Assembly (NCBI RefSeq): GCF_028765345.1
Contig: NZ_JARAJZ010000008.1
Coordinates: forward strand, 162,911-226,910
Length of the DNA: 64,000 nt
Direction: 5' to 3'
Source of the DNA: Sporolactobacillus sp. CQH2019
GTDB lineage: Bacteria; Bacillota; Bacilli; Bacillales; Sporolactobacillaceae
The notes under the pieces are model-generated. The model was not told the origin of the DNA and made no database searches. It was given only the letters and a program-made list of their open reading frames with translations. Shown piece after piece: positions 56,194 to 64,000 of this stretch (within the stretch, counting starts at the first letter, position 1; every line of letters starts with the position of its first letter). The translations under genes were made by a program, and so were the position numbers.

Positions 56194-57463
56194 AAACGGG
56201 GATTTAAGTTTTTTAAAGAAAAGGAAAGTTGAGGCCAAAGAAGAGGCGCAGCAATCTGTCCGTGAGATCATTGCACAGGTCAGAGCCGGAGGCGACAAAG
56301 CGCTGAAAGCTTATACAAAACAATTCGACGGAATCGAACTGGAAAAGCTGCGCGTTTCGGATGAAGAGGCGGCCGCAGCTTATCGCCGCATTCCTGAAGA
56401 AGTGATCCGGGCAATCCGCCGGGCGGCCAAGAATATCCGTGCCTTCCATGAAAAGCAAAAGCCTTCGTCATGGACAGAAACAGTGGAATACGGCGTCGTC
56501 CTCGGACAGAAGGTAACAGCACTTGATTCGGTCGGTGTCTATGTACCGGGCGGGACCGCGAGCTATCCTTCGTCTGTCCTGATGGGCGCTCTCCCGGCCC
56601 TCGTTGCCGGAGTCGGGCGCGTTGTTCTGGTCTCTCCGCCTCAGAAAAACGGTTTGATTGCGGACGGGGTGCTTGCTGCCGCTCATGAGATCGGCATTAA
56701 GGAGATTTACCAGGTCGGAGGGGCGCAGGCGATTGCGGCGCTCGCTTACGGAACCGAAACCATCCGTCCGGTTGATAAAATTGTCGGGCCCGGGAACCTG
56801 TACGTGATGCTGGCAAAAAAACAGGTGTTCGGCGATGTCGCGATCGACAGCCTTGCCGGACCGAGCGAAATTGCGATTCTGGCTGACGAGACGGCGCATC
56901 CGGAATGGGTAGCTGCCGATCTGCTTTCCCAGGCGGAACATGATAAACTGTCGATGCCCGTACTGATCACGACGTCCCGGCAGCTCGCTGAGGAAGTCGA
57001 CAGAGAAGTCGACCGCCGGCTCGCGGTGCTGCCGCGGCATGAAATCGCCGGTCCGGCGATTGAAACGGTCGGGAAGATTGTGCTTGCGGCCGATCTTAAG
57101 GAAGGGGCCCGATTTGTAAATCAAATCGCTCCGGAACATCTTGAACTGGCGACGGCCGATCCCGAATCCGTTCTGCCGCTGATCCGGCATGCGGGAGCCA
57201 TTTTTCTCGGCATGTACAGCTCGGAGCCGGTCGGCGATTACTTTGCCGGCCCCAATCATATTATTCCGACAAACGGATCGGCCCGCTATGCGAGCCCTCT
57301 CGGCGTTGAGAGTTTTGTTAAACGGTCAAGTCTGATCCGATACACGGATGAAGCGCTGAAAGCAAACGGTCCGGCGATTGCCGCTTTCGCCCGATTCGAA
57401 GGGCTGGAAGGCCATGCACGGGCCGTCGAAGAGCGCATGAAGGGGGCCGCTGTTCATGAATAA
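56180..57463 (+). CDS. hisD: Histidinol dehydrogenase
   Basis: Last two steps of the pathway, histidinol to histidine with NAD; a zinc enzyme, 427 residues. [20 protein letters not shown] and GPSEIAI are family signatures, and the HII motif is in PNHIIPT. The start is TTG 56180 with GGGAGGA 7 bases before. Confidence 0.97.
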   Translation: MEWIENGDLSFLKKRKVEAKEEAQQSVREIIAQVRAGGDKALKAYTKQFDGIELEKLRVSDEEAAAAYRRIPEEVIRAIRRAAKNIRAFHEKQKPSSWTETVEYGVVLGQKVTALDSVGVYVPGGTASYPSSVLMGALPALVAGVGRVVLVSPPQKNGLIADGVLAAAHEIGIKEIYQVGGAQAIAALAYGTETIRPVDKIVGPGNLYVMLAKKQVFGDVAIDSLAGPSEIAILADETAHPEWVAADLLSQAEHDKLSMPVLITTSRQLAEEVDREVDRRLAVLPRHEIAGPAIETVGKIVLAADLKEGARFVNQIAPEHLELATADPESVLPLIRHAGAIFLGMYSSEPVGDYFAGPNHIIPTNGSARYASPLGVESFVKRSSLIRYTDEALKANGPAIAAFARFEGLEGHARAVEERMKGAAVHE

Positions 57464-58049
57464 ACGGACAGGCGCAGTCGAGCGGAATACTCTTGAAACA
57501 CAGATCAAACTGCATTTTGCGATCGACGGCAGCGGCGAATCGCGCCTTGAAACCGGCGTGCCCTTCCTGACTCACATGCTGACGCTTTTCGCGAAGCACG
57601 GCCTGTTTAATCTCGGCATCGAGGCGCAAGGAGATACCGACGTGGACGATCATCATACGACGGAAGACATCGCCATCTGTCTCGGGCAGGCAATCCGCCA
57701 GGCGCTTGGGGACAAAAAAGGAATCAATCGGTACGGTTATGCCGTTATCCCGATGGATGAGGCACTGTCGGACGTAGCCATCGACCTCAGCGGCCGCCCG
57801 TATTTTGTCTTTCACGGAACTTTGCCCGCTCAGAAAGTCGGCACGTTCGATACGGAACTGGTACCTGAATTTCTCGATAAGCTTTCTATTGAAGCGCGCA
57901 TGAATCTGCATGTAACCGTTCGTTACGGAGAAAATACGCATCACATCATCGAGTCGATTTTTAAAGCACTCGGGCGCGCCCTTGACGCGGCATCGGTTCA
58001 AAATCCAAGGATTCAGGGGGTCCTGTCGACGAAAGGAACATTGGGATGA
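57456..58049 (+). CDS. hisB: Imidazoleglycerol-phosphate dehydratase
   Basis: Dehydrates IGP to imidazole acetol phosphate; 197 residues, the monofunctional form. The metal motif is [10 protein letters not shown] (about residue 67) and the second, ENTHHIIES, is near residue 150. Overlaps hisD by 8 bp and hisH by 4 bp. Confidence 0.97.
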   Translation: MNKRTGAVERNTLETQIKLHFAIDGSGESRLETGVPFLTHMLTLFAKHGLFNLGIEAQGDTDVDDHHTTEDIAICLGQAIRQALGDKKGINRYGYAVIPMDEALSDVAIDLSGRPYFVFHGTLPAQKVGTFDTELVPEFLDKLSIEARMNLHVTVRYGENTHHIIESIFKALGRALDAASVQNPRIQGVLSTKGTLG

Positions 58050-58738
58050 TCGGGATTGTCGATTACGGCATGGGCAATTTATACAGTCTCAGCCAGGCGC
58101 TGAAAAGACTGGGCCAGGATTTTACGATCAGCGACCGTCCGGATGAGCTCGCCGAAACGGACGGATTGATTCTCCCCGGGGTCGGCGCGTTTAAGGATGC
58201 GATGGCGCTGTTGAATAAAAAGCAGCTTTCTGCTTTTCTGACACGTTATGTGCAAAAAAAACCGCTGCTTGGGATCTGTCTCGGCATGCAGCTTTTATTC
58301 GAGGAAAGCGAGGAAGGCGGCCTGACCGCAGGCCTTGCTTTCCTTTCAGGACGCATTGTGCGCTTCAGCGGGACGGCTCCGATTACGGGAGAACGCTATA
58401 AAGTTCCCCATATGGGCTGGAATACGCTTGAATTCAGGCAGCCGGATTCCCTTTTGCTTGATGGGCTGGCACCGGATTATGCTTATTTTGTTCACTCTTA
58501 TTACGCTGAAACAGAGGATCCGTCGATTCTGATCGCGACGGCGGACTACCACGGACAGGTTCCGGCCGTTGTCGGCAAAGGCCGCGTATTCGGCACGCAG
58601 TTTCATCCGGAAAAAAGCGGTGCGTTCGGACAGGCGCTCCTGAAAAATTATCTCGGCTTTGTAAATCGGCTGCCGCAGGACAAAACCGCCGTTTCCCGGC
58701 CGTCGGCATCGCTTGCGCCGCGTGAGGAGGGAAAATAG
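58046..58738 (+). CDS. hisH: Imidazole glycerol phosphate synthase, glutaminase HisH
   Basis: Class I glutamine amidotransferase that feeds ammonia to HisF; 230 residues. The nucleophile Cys is in GICLGMQLL (about residue 80), and the catalytic His-Glu is in QFHPEKSG. The last 20 or so residues form a polar tail longer than usual. Confidence 0.96.
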   Translation: MIGIVDYGMGNLYSLSQALKRLGQDFTISDRPDELAETDGLILPGVGAFKDAMALLNKKQLSAFLTRYVQKKPLLGICLGMQLLFEESEEGGLTAGLAFLSGRIVRFSGTAPITGERYKVPHMGWNTLEFRQPDSLLLDGLAPDYAYFVHSYYAETEDPSILIATADYHGQVPAVVGKGRVFGTQFHPEKSGAFGQALLKNYLGFVNRLPQDKTAVSRPSASLAPREEGK

Positions 58739-58740
58739 TC

Positions 58741-59478
58741 ATGTTTACGATCTATCCGGCAATCGACCTTCTGAACGGAAAGTGCGTCCGGCTGATTCAG
58801 GGAGACTACGGCCAGTCTACGGTTTACAGCGACTCGCCCGTTATGACGGCAAAAACTTTTCTGAGCGAAGGAGCACAATGGCTTCATATTGTCGATCTTG
58901 ACGGAGCCCGGCAAGGCCGGCCGCTGAACCGCCGCACGATTGAACAAATTGCCGCCGAGGTGCCGGTACATATTGAAGTCGGCGGCGGCATCCGCAATAT
59001 GGAAACAGTCGATCGATATCTGGATCGGGGAGTCGGCAGAGTGATTCTCGGCAGTTCGGCGATTGCGGATCCCGAATTCGTCCGGCTGGCTCTCAGCCGC
59101 TATCCGGACTCGATTGCCATCGGTCTTGACGTTAAAAGGGGCAAAGTAGCAGTAAAGGGCTGGCTGGAGGTTTCCGAACTGAGTGCGGCCGATCTGGCAA
59201 AAAGGCTGATCGGATTCGGTGCCCGCCATTTCATCTATACCAATATTTCACGGGACGGTGCCTTAAAGGGCGCAGACCAGGACGGCGCCGGGAAGCTGGC
59301 GGCTGAAATCGGAATGCCGGTCGTCGTTTCCGGAGGTGTTTCCAGTACGGAAGAACTGGCGGCCATGGTGAAAATGGGATCGGGCCGGATCAGCGGTGCG
59401 ATCATCGGAAAAGCGATTTACACACAACAGATTTCACTCAGAAAAGCCTTAAAGGTGGTGGACGTGCATGCTGGCTAA
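58741..59478 (+). CDS. hisA: ProFAR isomerase HisA
   Basis: Isomerises ProFAR to PRFAR, a beta/alpha barrel of 245 residues. The catalytic Asp is in PAIDLLNG (residue 8) and the second is in TNISRDGAL. Follows hisH by 2 bp and overlaps hisF by 11 bp. Confidence 0.96.
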   Translation: MFTIYPAIDLLNGKCVRLIQGDYGQSTVYSDSPVMTAKTFLSEGAQWLHIVDLDGARQGRPLNRRTIEQIAAEVPVHIEVGGGIRNMETVDRYLDRGVGRVILGSSAIADPEFVRLALSRYPDSIAIGLDVKRGKVAVKGWLEVSELSAADLAKRLIGFGARHFIYTNISRDGALKGADQDGAGKLAAEIGMPVVVSGGVSSTEELAAMVKMGSGRISGAIIGKAIYTQQISLRKALKVVDVHAG

Positions 59479-60226
59479 ACGGATTATTCCCTGTCTTGAC
59501 GTAAAAAAAGGGCGTGTCGTCAAAGGCAAGCAGTTCATTCAGCTGCGTGATGCCGGCGATCCTGTCGAACTGGCGATGTACTATAACGACCAGGGTGCGG
59601 ACGAACTTGTTTTTCTCGATATTTCCGCATCGAATGAAGGCAGAAACACGATGGTCGACGTTGTGAAGGCGGTAGCCGCCAAACTGGCCATTCCTTTTAC
59701 GGTGGGCGGCGGCATCCACTCGCCGGAAAACATAAAGGCTTTGCTGCGCGCGGGCGCGGACAAGGTGTCTCTGAACAGTTCGGCAGTGGAAAATCCGGAA
59801 CTGATTGCAGCCGGAGCCGATTTTTTCGGCTGCCAGTGCATCGTCTGCGCGATTGATGCGAAGTTTGATCCGGCAACGTCCTCATACAGAGTTTATACAC
59901 ACGGCGGGCAAAAACCGGCGGATCTGGATGCTGTCGAGTGGGCGAAAAAAGCCGTTTCGCTCGGAGCCGGCGAGATCCTGCTGACCAGTATGGATCGGGA
60001 CGGGGAGAAGAGCGGGTTTGAACTGAATCTGACACGTAAAATCAGTGAGGCCGTCGATGTGCCGGTCATTGCTTCCGGAGGTGCCGGAAAAGCGTCTGAT
60101 TTTCTGGATGTTTTCAGTGCCGGAAAAGCAGATGCCGCACTGGCCGCTTCGATTTTTCACTATAAAGAGACGTCGGTTGCACAAGTTAAAACATATTTGA
60201 AACAAAAAGGAGTGGCGATCCGATGA
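59468..60226 (+). CDS. hisF: Imidazole glycerol phosphate synthase, cyclase HisF
   Basis: Makes IGP and AICAR from PRFAR and ammonia; beta/alpha barrel, 252 residues. The catalytic residues are in [12 protein letters not shown] (Asp 11) and LTSMDRDG. It pairs with HisH. Overlaps hisIE by 4 bp. Confidence 0.97.
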   Translation: MLAKRIIPCLDVKKGRVVKGKQFIQLRDAGDPVELAMYYNDQGADELVFLDISASNEGRNTMVDVVKAVAAKLAIPFTVGGGIHSPENIKALLRAGADKVSLNSSAVENPELIAAGADFFGCQCIVCAIDAKFDPATSSYRVYTHGGQKPADLDAVEWAKKAVSLGAGEILLTSMDRDGEKSGFELNLTRKISEAVDVPVIASGGAGKASDFLDVFSAGKADAALAASIFHYKETSVAQVKTYLKQKGVAIR

Positions 60227-60894
60227 ATGCGGAAAATGTCAAATTTGATGAAAAAGGGCTCATCCCGGTGATTGTTCAGGATGCACAGAGCAAAGAAATA
60301 TTGACGCTTGCCTATATGAATAAAGAATCGCTCGAAAAGTCGCTTGAAACGGGTGAAACATGGTTTTTCAGCCGGTCCAGGCAGAAACTATGGCACAAGG
60401 GCGAAACGTCGGGAAACATCCAGAAAATCGTCGACTGGGCGGTGGACTGCGATTCGGATGCGCTGATTGTCAAAGTCAATCCTGCGGGTCCTGCGTGCCA
60501 TACCGGGAGTTATAGCTGTTTCAAGACGGAGGAGAGCGACAAGCTGGAATCCGTAAAGAGCGGGAATGAACGCTACGGCATTCTCGCCGAACTGGAACGC
60601 GTGATTGCCGAGCGTGAAGCGGAGCGCCCGGAAGGCACCTATACGACTTACTTGTTCAATGAAGGCATCGACAAGATCCTGAAAAAAATCGGCGAAGAGA
60701 CGTCCGAGGTGATCATTGCCGCCAAGAACCGGTCGGCAGATGAACTGGAATGGGAAGTATCCGATGTCGTTTACCATACACTGGTCATGCTTCGCGAGCA
60801 GAAGATCGGCTTTGACCGTGTATTGCATGTGCTTGAAAAACGTCACCGCGAAAAAAGCGAATTCAAGCGGGAAAAAGCGAAAAAAGTGAATTAA
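60223..60894 (+). CDS. hisI: Bifunctional phosphoribosyl-AMP cyclohydrolase / phosphoribosyl-ATP pyrophosphatase
   Basis: Steps 2 and 3 of histidine synthesis fused in one chain of 223 residues. HisI half (1-110): [19 protein letters not shown] and the [11 protein letters not shown] metal site. HisE half: [16 protein letters not shown]. It ends the operon; a terminator follows. hisC and hisJ are not in this window. Confidence 0.96.
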   Translation: MNAENVKFDEKGLIPVIVQDAQSKEILTLAYMNKESLEKSLETGETWFFSRSRQKLWHKGETSGNIQKIVDWAVDCDSDALIVKVNPAGPACHTGSYSCFKTEESDKLESVKSGNERYGILAELERVIAEREAERPEGTYTTYLFNEGIDKILKKIGEETSEVIIAAKNRSADELEWEVSDVVYHTLVMLREQKIGFDRVLHVLEKRHREKSEFKREKAKKVN

Positions 60895-60951
60895 ATCCGA
60901 GCCTTACCCCCTTTTTGTCCATCTGCGTTCGCGGAAACGCTAAACTCCTGC

Positions 60952-60985
60952 CGCCGGGATCGTTTATTGATTCCGGCGATTTTTT
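60952..60985 (+). terminator. his operon terminator
   Basis: CGCCGGGAT pairs with ATTCCGGCG over 9 bp and runs into ATTTTTT, 58 bp after hisIE. Confidence 0.88.
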
Positions 60986-61088
60986 ATTGATCCTTCGCAT
61001 TTTTAAGGATAGTTCGCCTTTTGCGGCTAATAATAAGTATAAAATTAATGCACCGTGCCTCCCGCATGGATCTGAAGAGGGAAAACGG

Positions 61089-61799
61089 ATGATGCTTCTA
61101 TTTGCGCTTCTGCTTTGCTTTTTGGCCGCTGTTCTTATATTTGCCGTTGTTTTATTCAAGAGCGTCCTTTCCTGCCGGATTTCATGCCTGATCGGAACGG
61201 ATCGGCTGGAAGCGGAAATAACTGTCTTTTTCTGGAAAAAAGAACTGAAATCATTCAAAATTACTGAAGAAACTTTCAGAGAATGGATTAAAAAACAGGA
61301 AGCGGACAACCGAAGGCCGGTCCGGAACGGCAAGGGCGGCGATGCATTTCAGCCCATGCATGACTGGTATCGTCTGAGCCGTCAGATCGTCAGAACAATC
61401 CGTTCTCTTGATCTGACGGAAAGAGTATGCCTCAGCGATTTTTTCTGGAAGACATCCTGCGGGGTTGAGAATGCACAGGCAACCGCCATGCTCTGCGGGA
61501 TCATCTGGTCGGTCAAGTATTCTGTCATGCCCCTGATCGGAAAAATGATGGTCGGCCGGCCTTCAATCGAAGTGATTCCTCTGTTCCGGAAAAAGCAGAA
61601 AAAAATTTTCACTTCCCGATTATCGTGCATGATCACGATCAAAGCGGGGGAAGCTATGCTTATCATGCGGCAGATAAGGCGGCAGGTGAAAGAGGGAGAA
61701 TGCAATGGCGGATCATCCCATTCAGGGCTTGATGAAGACAGCGCTGGAAAATCTTCAGTCGATGATCGACGTCGGAACGATTATCGGCGAACCGATTGA
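61089..61799 (+). CDS. ytfI: YtfI-like membrane protein (DUF2953)
   Basis: A 236-residue protein. One N-terminal membrane helix (MLLFALLLCFLAAVLIFAVV) precedes a cytosolic part. Its position before ytfJ matches B. subtilis ytfI. The DUF2953 core ends near the RRQVKEGE motif; the last 31 residues overlap ytfJ in another frame and look unlike the rest, so the normal stop may have been lost. ATG 61089 or 61092 start. Confidence 0.8.
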   Translation: MMLLFALLLCFLAAVLIFAVVLFKSVLSCRISCLIGTDRLEAEITVFFWKKELKSFKITEETFREWIKKQEADNRRPVRNGKGGDAFQPMHDWYRLSRQIVRTIRSLDLTERVCLSDFFWKTSCGVENAQATAMLCGIIWSVKYSVMPLIGKMMVGRPSIEVIPLFRKKQKKIFTSRLSCMITIKAGEAMLIMRQIRRQVKEGECNGGSSHSGLDEDSAGKSSVDDRRRNDYRRTD

Positions 61800-62199
61800 G
61801 ACAAAGGACGGACACATGATTGTGACAATCTCCAAAGTCGGTTTCGGATTTGTAGCCGGCGGGAGTGAATTTACTGTAAAAAATGAAAATACTGACGAAG
61901 AGCCGGGAGAGGAGACGGAAGCCTACCTGCCGTTCGGAGGCGGGACGGGCGGCGGCGTCTCGATTACTCCGATCGCTTTTCTGATTGTCGGTCCGGCGGG
62001 AGTCAAGACCATTCATCTGGATAATAGCACGCATCTGTATGAAAGGCTCATCGACCTGGCTCCGCAAACGGTCGAAAAGGTTAAAGAGATTCTTGAGAAC
62101 GCGGGCGGCGGGTCAGGAGAGGAAAACGAGCGCCGGCAGCAAAGGACTATGAAAAAAAGACGGCGCAGCAATGAATGGACGGATGACGTCGACTTTTGA
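61705..62199 (+). CDS. ytfJ: GerW family sporulation protein YtfJ
   Basis: A 164-residue protein of the GerW/YtfJ family, needed for some germinant responses in B. subtilis. The family core DGHMIVTISKVGFGFVAGG and GGGTGGGVSITPIAFLI are clear. The last 30 residues are charged and repetitive. ATG 61705 follows AGAGGGAGAA. It overlaps ytfI by 95 bp. Confidence 0.88.
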   Translation: MADHPIQGLMKTALENLQSMIDVGTIIGEPIETKDGHMIVTISKVGFGFVAGGSEFTVKNENTDEEPGEETEAYLPFGGGTGGGVSITPIAFLIVGPAGVKTIHLDNSTHLYERLIDLAPQTVEKVKEILENAGGGSGEENERRQQRTMKKRRRSNEWTDDVDF

Positions 62200-62233
62200 A
62201 GCAGCCGCTTGAAAATAAATCTTTGAACTTTTT

Positions 62234-62264
62234 CCGGTCTTTGTCTGAAGGCCGGAATTTTTTT
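62234..62264 (+). terminator. Terminator after ytfJ
   Basis: CCGGTCTT pairs with AAGGCCGG (8 bp with one wobble), followed by a run of seven T. Confidence 0.85.
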
Positions 62265-62373
62265 ACGGATCCGGAAAAAAGAAACTTATTCGTTTTTTTT
62301 TCGTAAATAGATTATTTCAGCGGATGAATCGGTCCGGCCCGATTGTTTGTCTCATTCCGGAATCCGTTCTGAC

Positions 62374-62402
62374 TTGCGTTCCGGTTGCTCTGCCGCTACA
62401 AT
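62374..62402 (+). promoter_or_regulatory. Promoter before the 41-aa small gene
   Basis: TTGCGT at 62374-62379, a 17-bp spacer and TACAAT at 62397-62402; the small gene starts 34 bp further. Confidence 0.55.
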
Positions 62403-62435
62403 TAATCTATAGTAAATACAGGAGTGATTTAAAAA

Positions 62436-62561
62436 ATGGAAAGTGTGACATTTGTCAATGACTTGGCAAAGTTTTTGGGAAATCAAATGGGTCGGCGAAA
62501 TCAGGCGGCTTCGGACGATGTGCTAAAAGAGATCACCCGCAGCGGGCTAAAAAGAGACTGA
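62436..62561 (+). CDS. Small protein of unknown function, 41 residues
   Basis: A complete short gene: ATG 62436, stop TGA 62559. The start is MESVTFVNDLAKFLGNQMG and the end EITRSGLKRD. GGAGTGA lies 9 bases before the ATG and a plausible sigma-A promoter is upstream. It looks like one soluble helix. It precedes ytxK by 53 bp. I cannot assign it to a family; it could also be a leader peptide. Confidence 0.5.
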   Translation: MESVTFVNDLAKFLGNQMGRRNQAASDDVLKEITRSGLKRD

Positions 62562-62614
62562 GGGATTTTGTCATATTTATTATGTTGTAAGCGCTTCATT
62601 ATGGGGGAAAAAAT

Positions 62615-63580
62615 TTGCAAACAACGACAGTAAGCGAGCTGTTCTCGGTTTTCGATCAATCTGTCCGGCTGATCAGGGAGCATCGTCATATAAGCTATCT
62701 CGAAGCGCTCTGCACAGCCGGTGAAATAATCTTCAAGGGAACCGCTCAGGATGAAGAACTGGGGAAAAAACTTGAGCCGTTTTATACGGATTTCTATCGT
62801 GAGGGAATGACTGCGGAAGAGATCCGCCGCGCTTTTCAGCTTGCCGCACTTAAAGGGATGAAGGCCGAGCCGCGGCCGGGCCGTGAAATGACGCCGGACA
62901 GTCTGGTCATTTTAATGGGACATGTCGTCGCACTTCTGGCCGGCAGCCGGCCGTTTTCCATTCTCGATCCTGCAGTCGGTACAGCTAATCTATTGACCGG
63001 CGTCATGAATCAGGCTGAAACGGATCATATTGCGGCATACGGAGCGGAAACGGATGACCTGATGCTTAAATTGGCTTTTACGAATGCCAATCTGCAGCAA
63101 AAAGAGATCCATTTTTTTCATCAGGACGGACTCGGGCCCATCTATTCCGGGCCTGTTGATTTTGTCGTTTGCGATGTCCCGGTCGGAATCTATCCGGACA
63201 GGCAGTCGGCAAAGTCGTTTGAACTGAACGGGATTAACGGGAAGGCATACACACATTTTCTTTTTATTGAAAAAGGTCTGAGACAGCTGAAGGAATCCGG
63301 ATATCTTTTCTATCTGATTCCCAATCAACTATTCTCGGAAGACAAGAAACACCTTTTTCATCGCTTCATTCAGAAAAATGCGGCCATTCTGGCACTTCTT
63401 CAGCTGCCGTCCTCACTTTTCAAAAATGCGGCTGCAGCCAAGAGTGTGATTCTGTTGCAGAAGAAGGGCAGGGGCGCTTCTGTTCCGAAACAGACGCTTC
63501 TTGCCGAAATGCCGGATTTCTCGGATGAACGCAAAATGCGGGATTTTATGATTCAAATGGATCAATGGTTTGCGCGCTGA
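62615..63580 (+). CDS. ytxK: YtxK, N6-adenine-type methyltransferase fold
   Basis: A 321-residue protein. The SAM-binding segment is ILDPAVGTANLLTG (about residue 115), and the catalytic-type motif is DVPVG where DNA methylases have NPPY. It is always next to ackA in Bacilli. TTG 62615 follows GGGGGAAAA. The substrate is unknown; the missing NPPY argues against ordinary DNA methylation. Confidence 0.88.
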   Translation: MQTTTVSELFSVFDQSVRLIREHRHISYLEALCTAGEIIFKGTAQDEELGKKLEPFYTDFYREGMTAEEIRRAFQLAALKGMKAEPRPGREMTPDSLVILMGHVVALLAGSRPFSILDPAVGTANLLTGVMNQAETDHIAAYGAETDDLMLKLAFTNANLQQKEIHFFHQDGLGPIYSGPVDFVVCDVPVGIYPDRQSAKSFELNGINGKAYTHFLFIEKGLRQLKESGYLFYLIPNQLFSEDKKHLFHRFIQKNAAILALLQLPSSLFKNAAAAKSVILLQKKGRGASVPKQTLLAEMPDFSDERKMRDFMIQMDQWFAR

Positions 63581-63606
63581 TCGTAAAATGAACGGGAGGT
63601 GAAGAC

Positions 63607-64000
63607 ATGGCATTAATTCTTGCAATCAATGCAGGCAGTTCATCACTGAAATTTCAGATACTCGACATGCCTGATGAAAGATTAGTGACAAAAGGTTCTG
63701 TGGAAAGAATCGGTTTGCCGGATTCAATTTTTTCAATCAGTGTGAAAGGGGAAAAAAAGCAGGAAATTTACTCTATTCCCGATCATGAAAAAGCGGTGCG
63801 CGAACTGCTTAAAAAACTGACTTCACTGCAGATCATTCATTCGCTGTCGGAGATCGAGGGAGTCGGGCACCGGGTGCTGCACGGAGGGGAGTCGTTTAAT
63901 GATTCCGTCCTGATCACGGACGAAGTCATTAAGAAAATCGAAAGCCTTTCCGACCTCGCTCCGCTGCATATTCCGGCCAACCTGGTCGGAATCAAGGCCT
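63607..64000 (+). CDS. ackA: Acetate kinase, 5' part
   Basis: Interconverts acetyl phosphate plus ADP and acetate plus ATP. The first 131 residues are visible; the window end cuts the rest of a roughly 395-residue protein. The phosphate-binding start [14 protein letters not shown] and the [10 protein letters not shown] motif are intact. ATG 63607 follows GGGAGGTGAA. In B. subtilis ackA is activated by CcpA; no cre site was identified here. Likely co-transcribed with ytxK (26-bp gap). Confidence 0.96.
   Translation, partial: MALILAINAGSSSLKFQILDMPDERLVTKGSVERIGLPDSIFSISVKGEKKQEIYSIPDHEKAVRELLKKLTSLQIIHSLSEIEGVGHRVLHGGESFNDSVLITDEVIKKIESLSDLAPLHIPANLVGIKA

Overview
The window reads as chromosome of a spore-forming Bacillales bacterium (Firmicutes). 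It carries an alpha/beta-type small acid-soluble spore protein, a probable SspL-type spore protein, a tetraprenyl-beta-curcumene synthase relative, a GerW-like YtfJ, RefZ and EzrA. It also has a T-box, a SAM-I riboswitch and CcpA. Shine-Dalgarno sequences are strong and GTG/TTG starts are common. Gene order follows the Bacillus subtilis ytxK-ackA to pckA segment, read in the opposite direction and with gaps. GC content is moderate to high for the group; I suspect a Sporolactobacillus-like lineage, but that is inference only.

Layout. 1-9.3 kb: end of aspartase, the copper module csoR-copA-copZ, and a glycolate-oxidase module (CdaR-type regulator, glcD, glcF). 9.4-14.7 kb: a small mixed region with an SspL-like spore protein, a GNAT, a DUF402 protein, a YdjO-like zinc ribbon, TagGH teichoic acid export, an FbpA-like small protein and the Nudix protein YtkD. 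14.7-23.3 kb: pckA, metK behind a SAM riboswitch, ytpB, ytqA, and leuS behind a T-box with a CUC specifier. 23.6-32.7 kb: the MurJ-type flippase YtgP and assorted yt genes (cysK paralogue, thpR, ytlQ, ytmP, trmB). 33-40.8 kb: ytpQ-ytpR-sftA, murC, ytxG-ytxH, ccpA. 41-46.7 kb: a class A PBP, a 1.5-kb array of 21-bp repeats, and rpsD. 46.9-53.4 kb: msrC, refZ, ezrA, iscS-thiI and an alpha/beta SASP. 53.4-54.1 kb: an IS200-type insertion sequence. 54.2-61 kb: a complete hisZGDBHAF(IE) operon. 61-64 kb: ytfI-ytfJ, a 41-aa small protein, ytxK and the start of ackA.

How the genes fit together. Most are housekeeping: translation (leuS, rpsD, trmB, ytpR), sulfur transfer and tRNA thiolation (iscS-thiI), SAM synthesis, cell wall and division (murC, YtgP, PBP, TagGH, sftA, ezrA), carbon control (ccpA, pckA, ackA) and histidine synthesis. 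Regulation is readable at several places: a CsoR operator inside the csoR promoter spacer, RNA switches on metK and leuS, a long rpsD leader with a hairpin next to the ribosome site, an attenuator-like his leader, and a sigma-G promoter before the SASP gene.

The most unusual content is non-coding. A family of direct repeats with a 21-bp period (two helical turns) occurs at four intergenic sites. The largest, 44042-45540, has about 70 units. A second dispersed element of about 54 bp, with a conserved stem-loop, occurs twice (25.9 and 32.8 kb). Neither belongs to a family I can name. There are no tRNA, rRNA, CRISPR or prophage genes.
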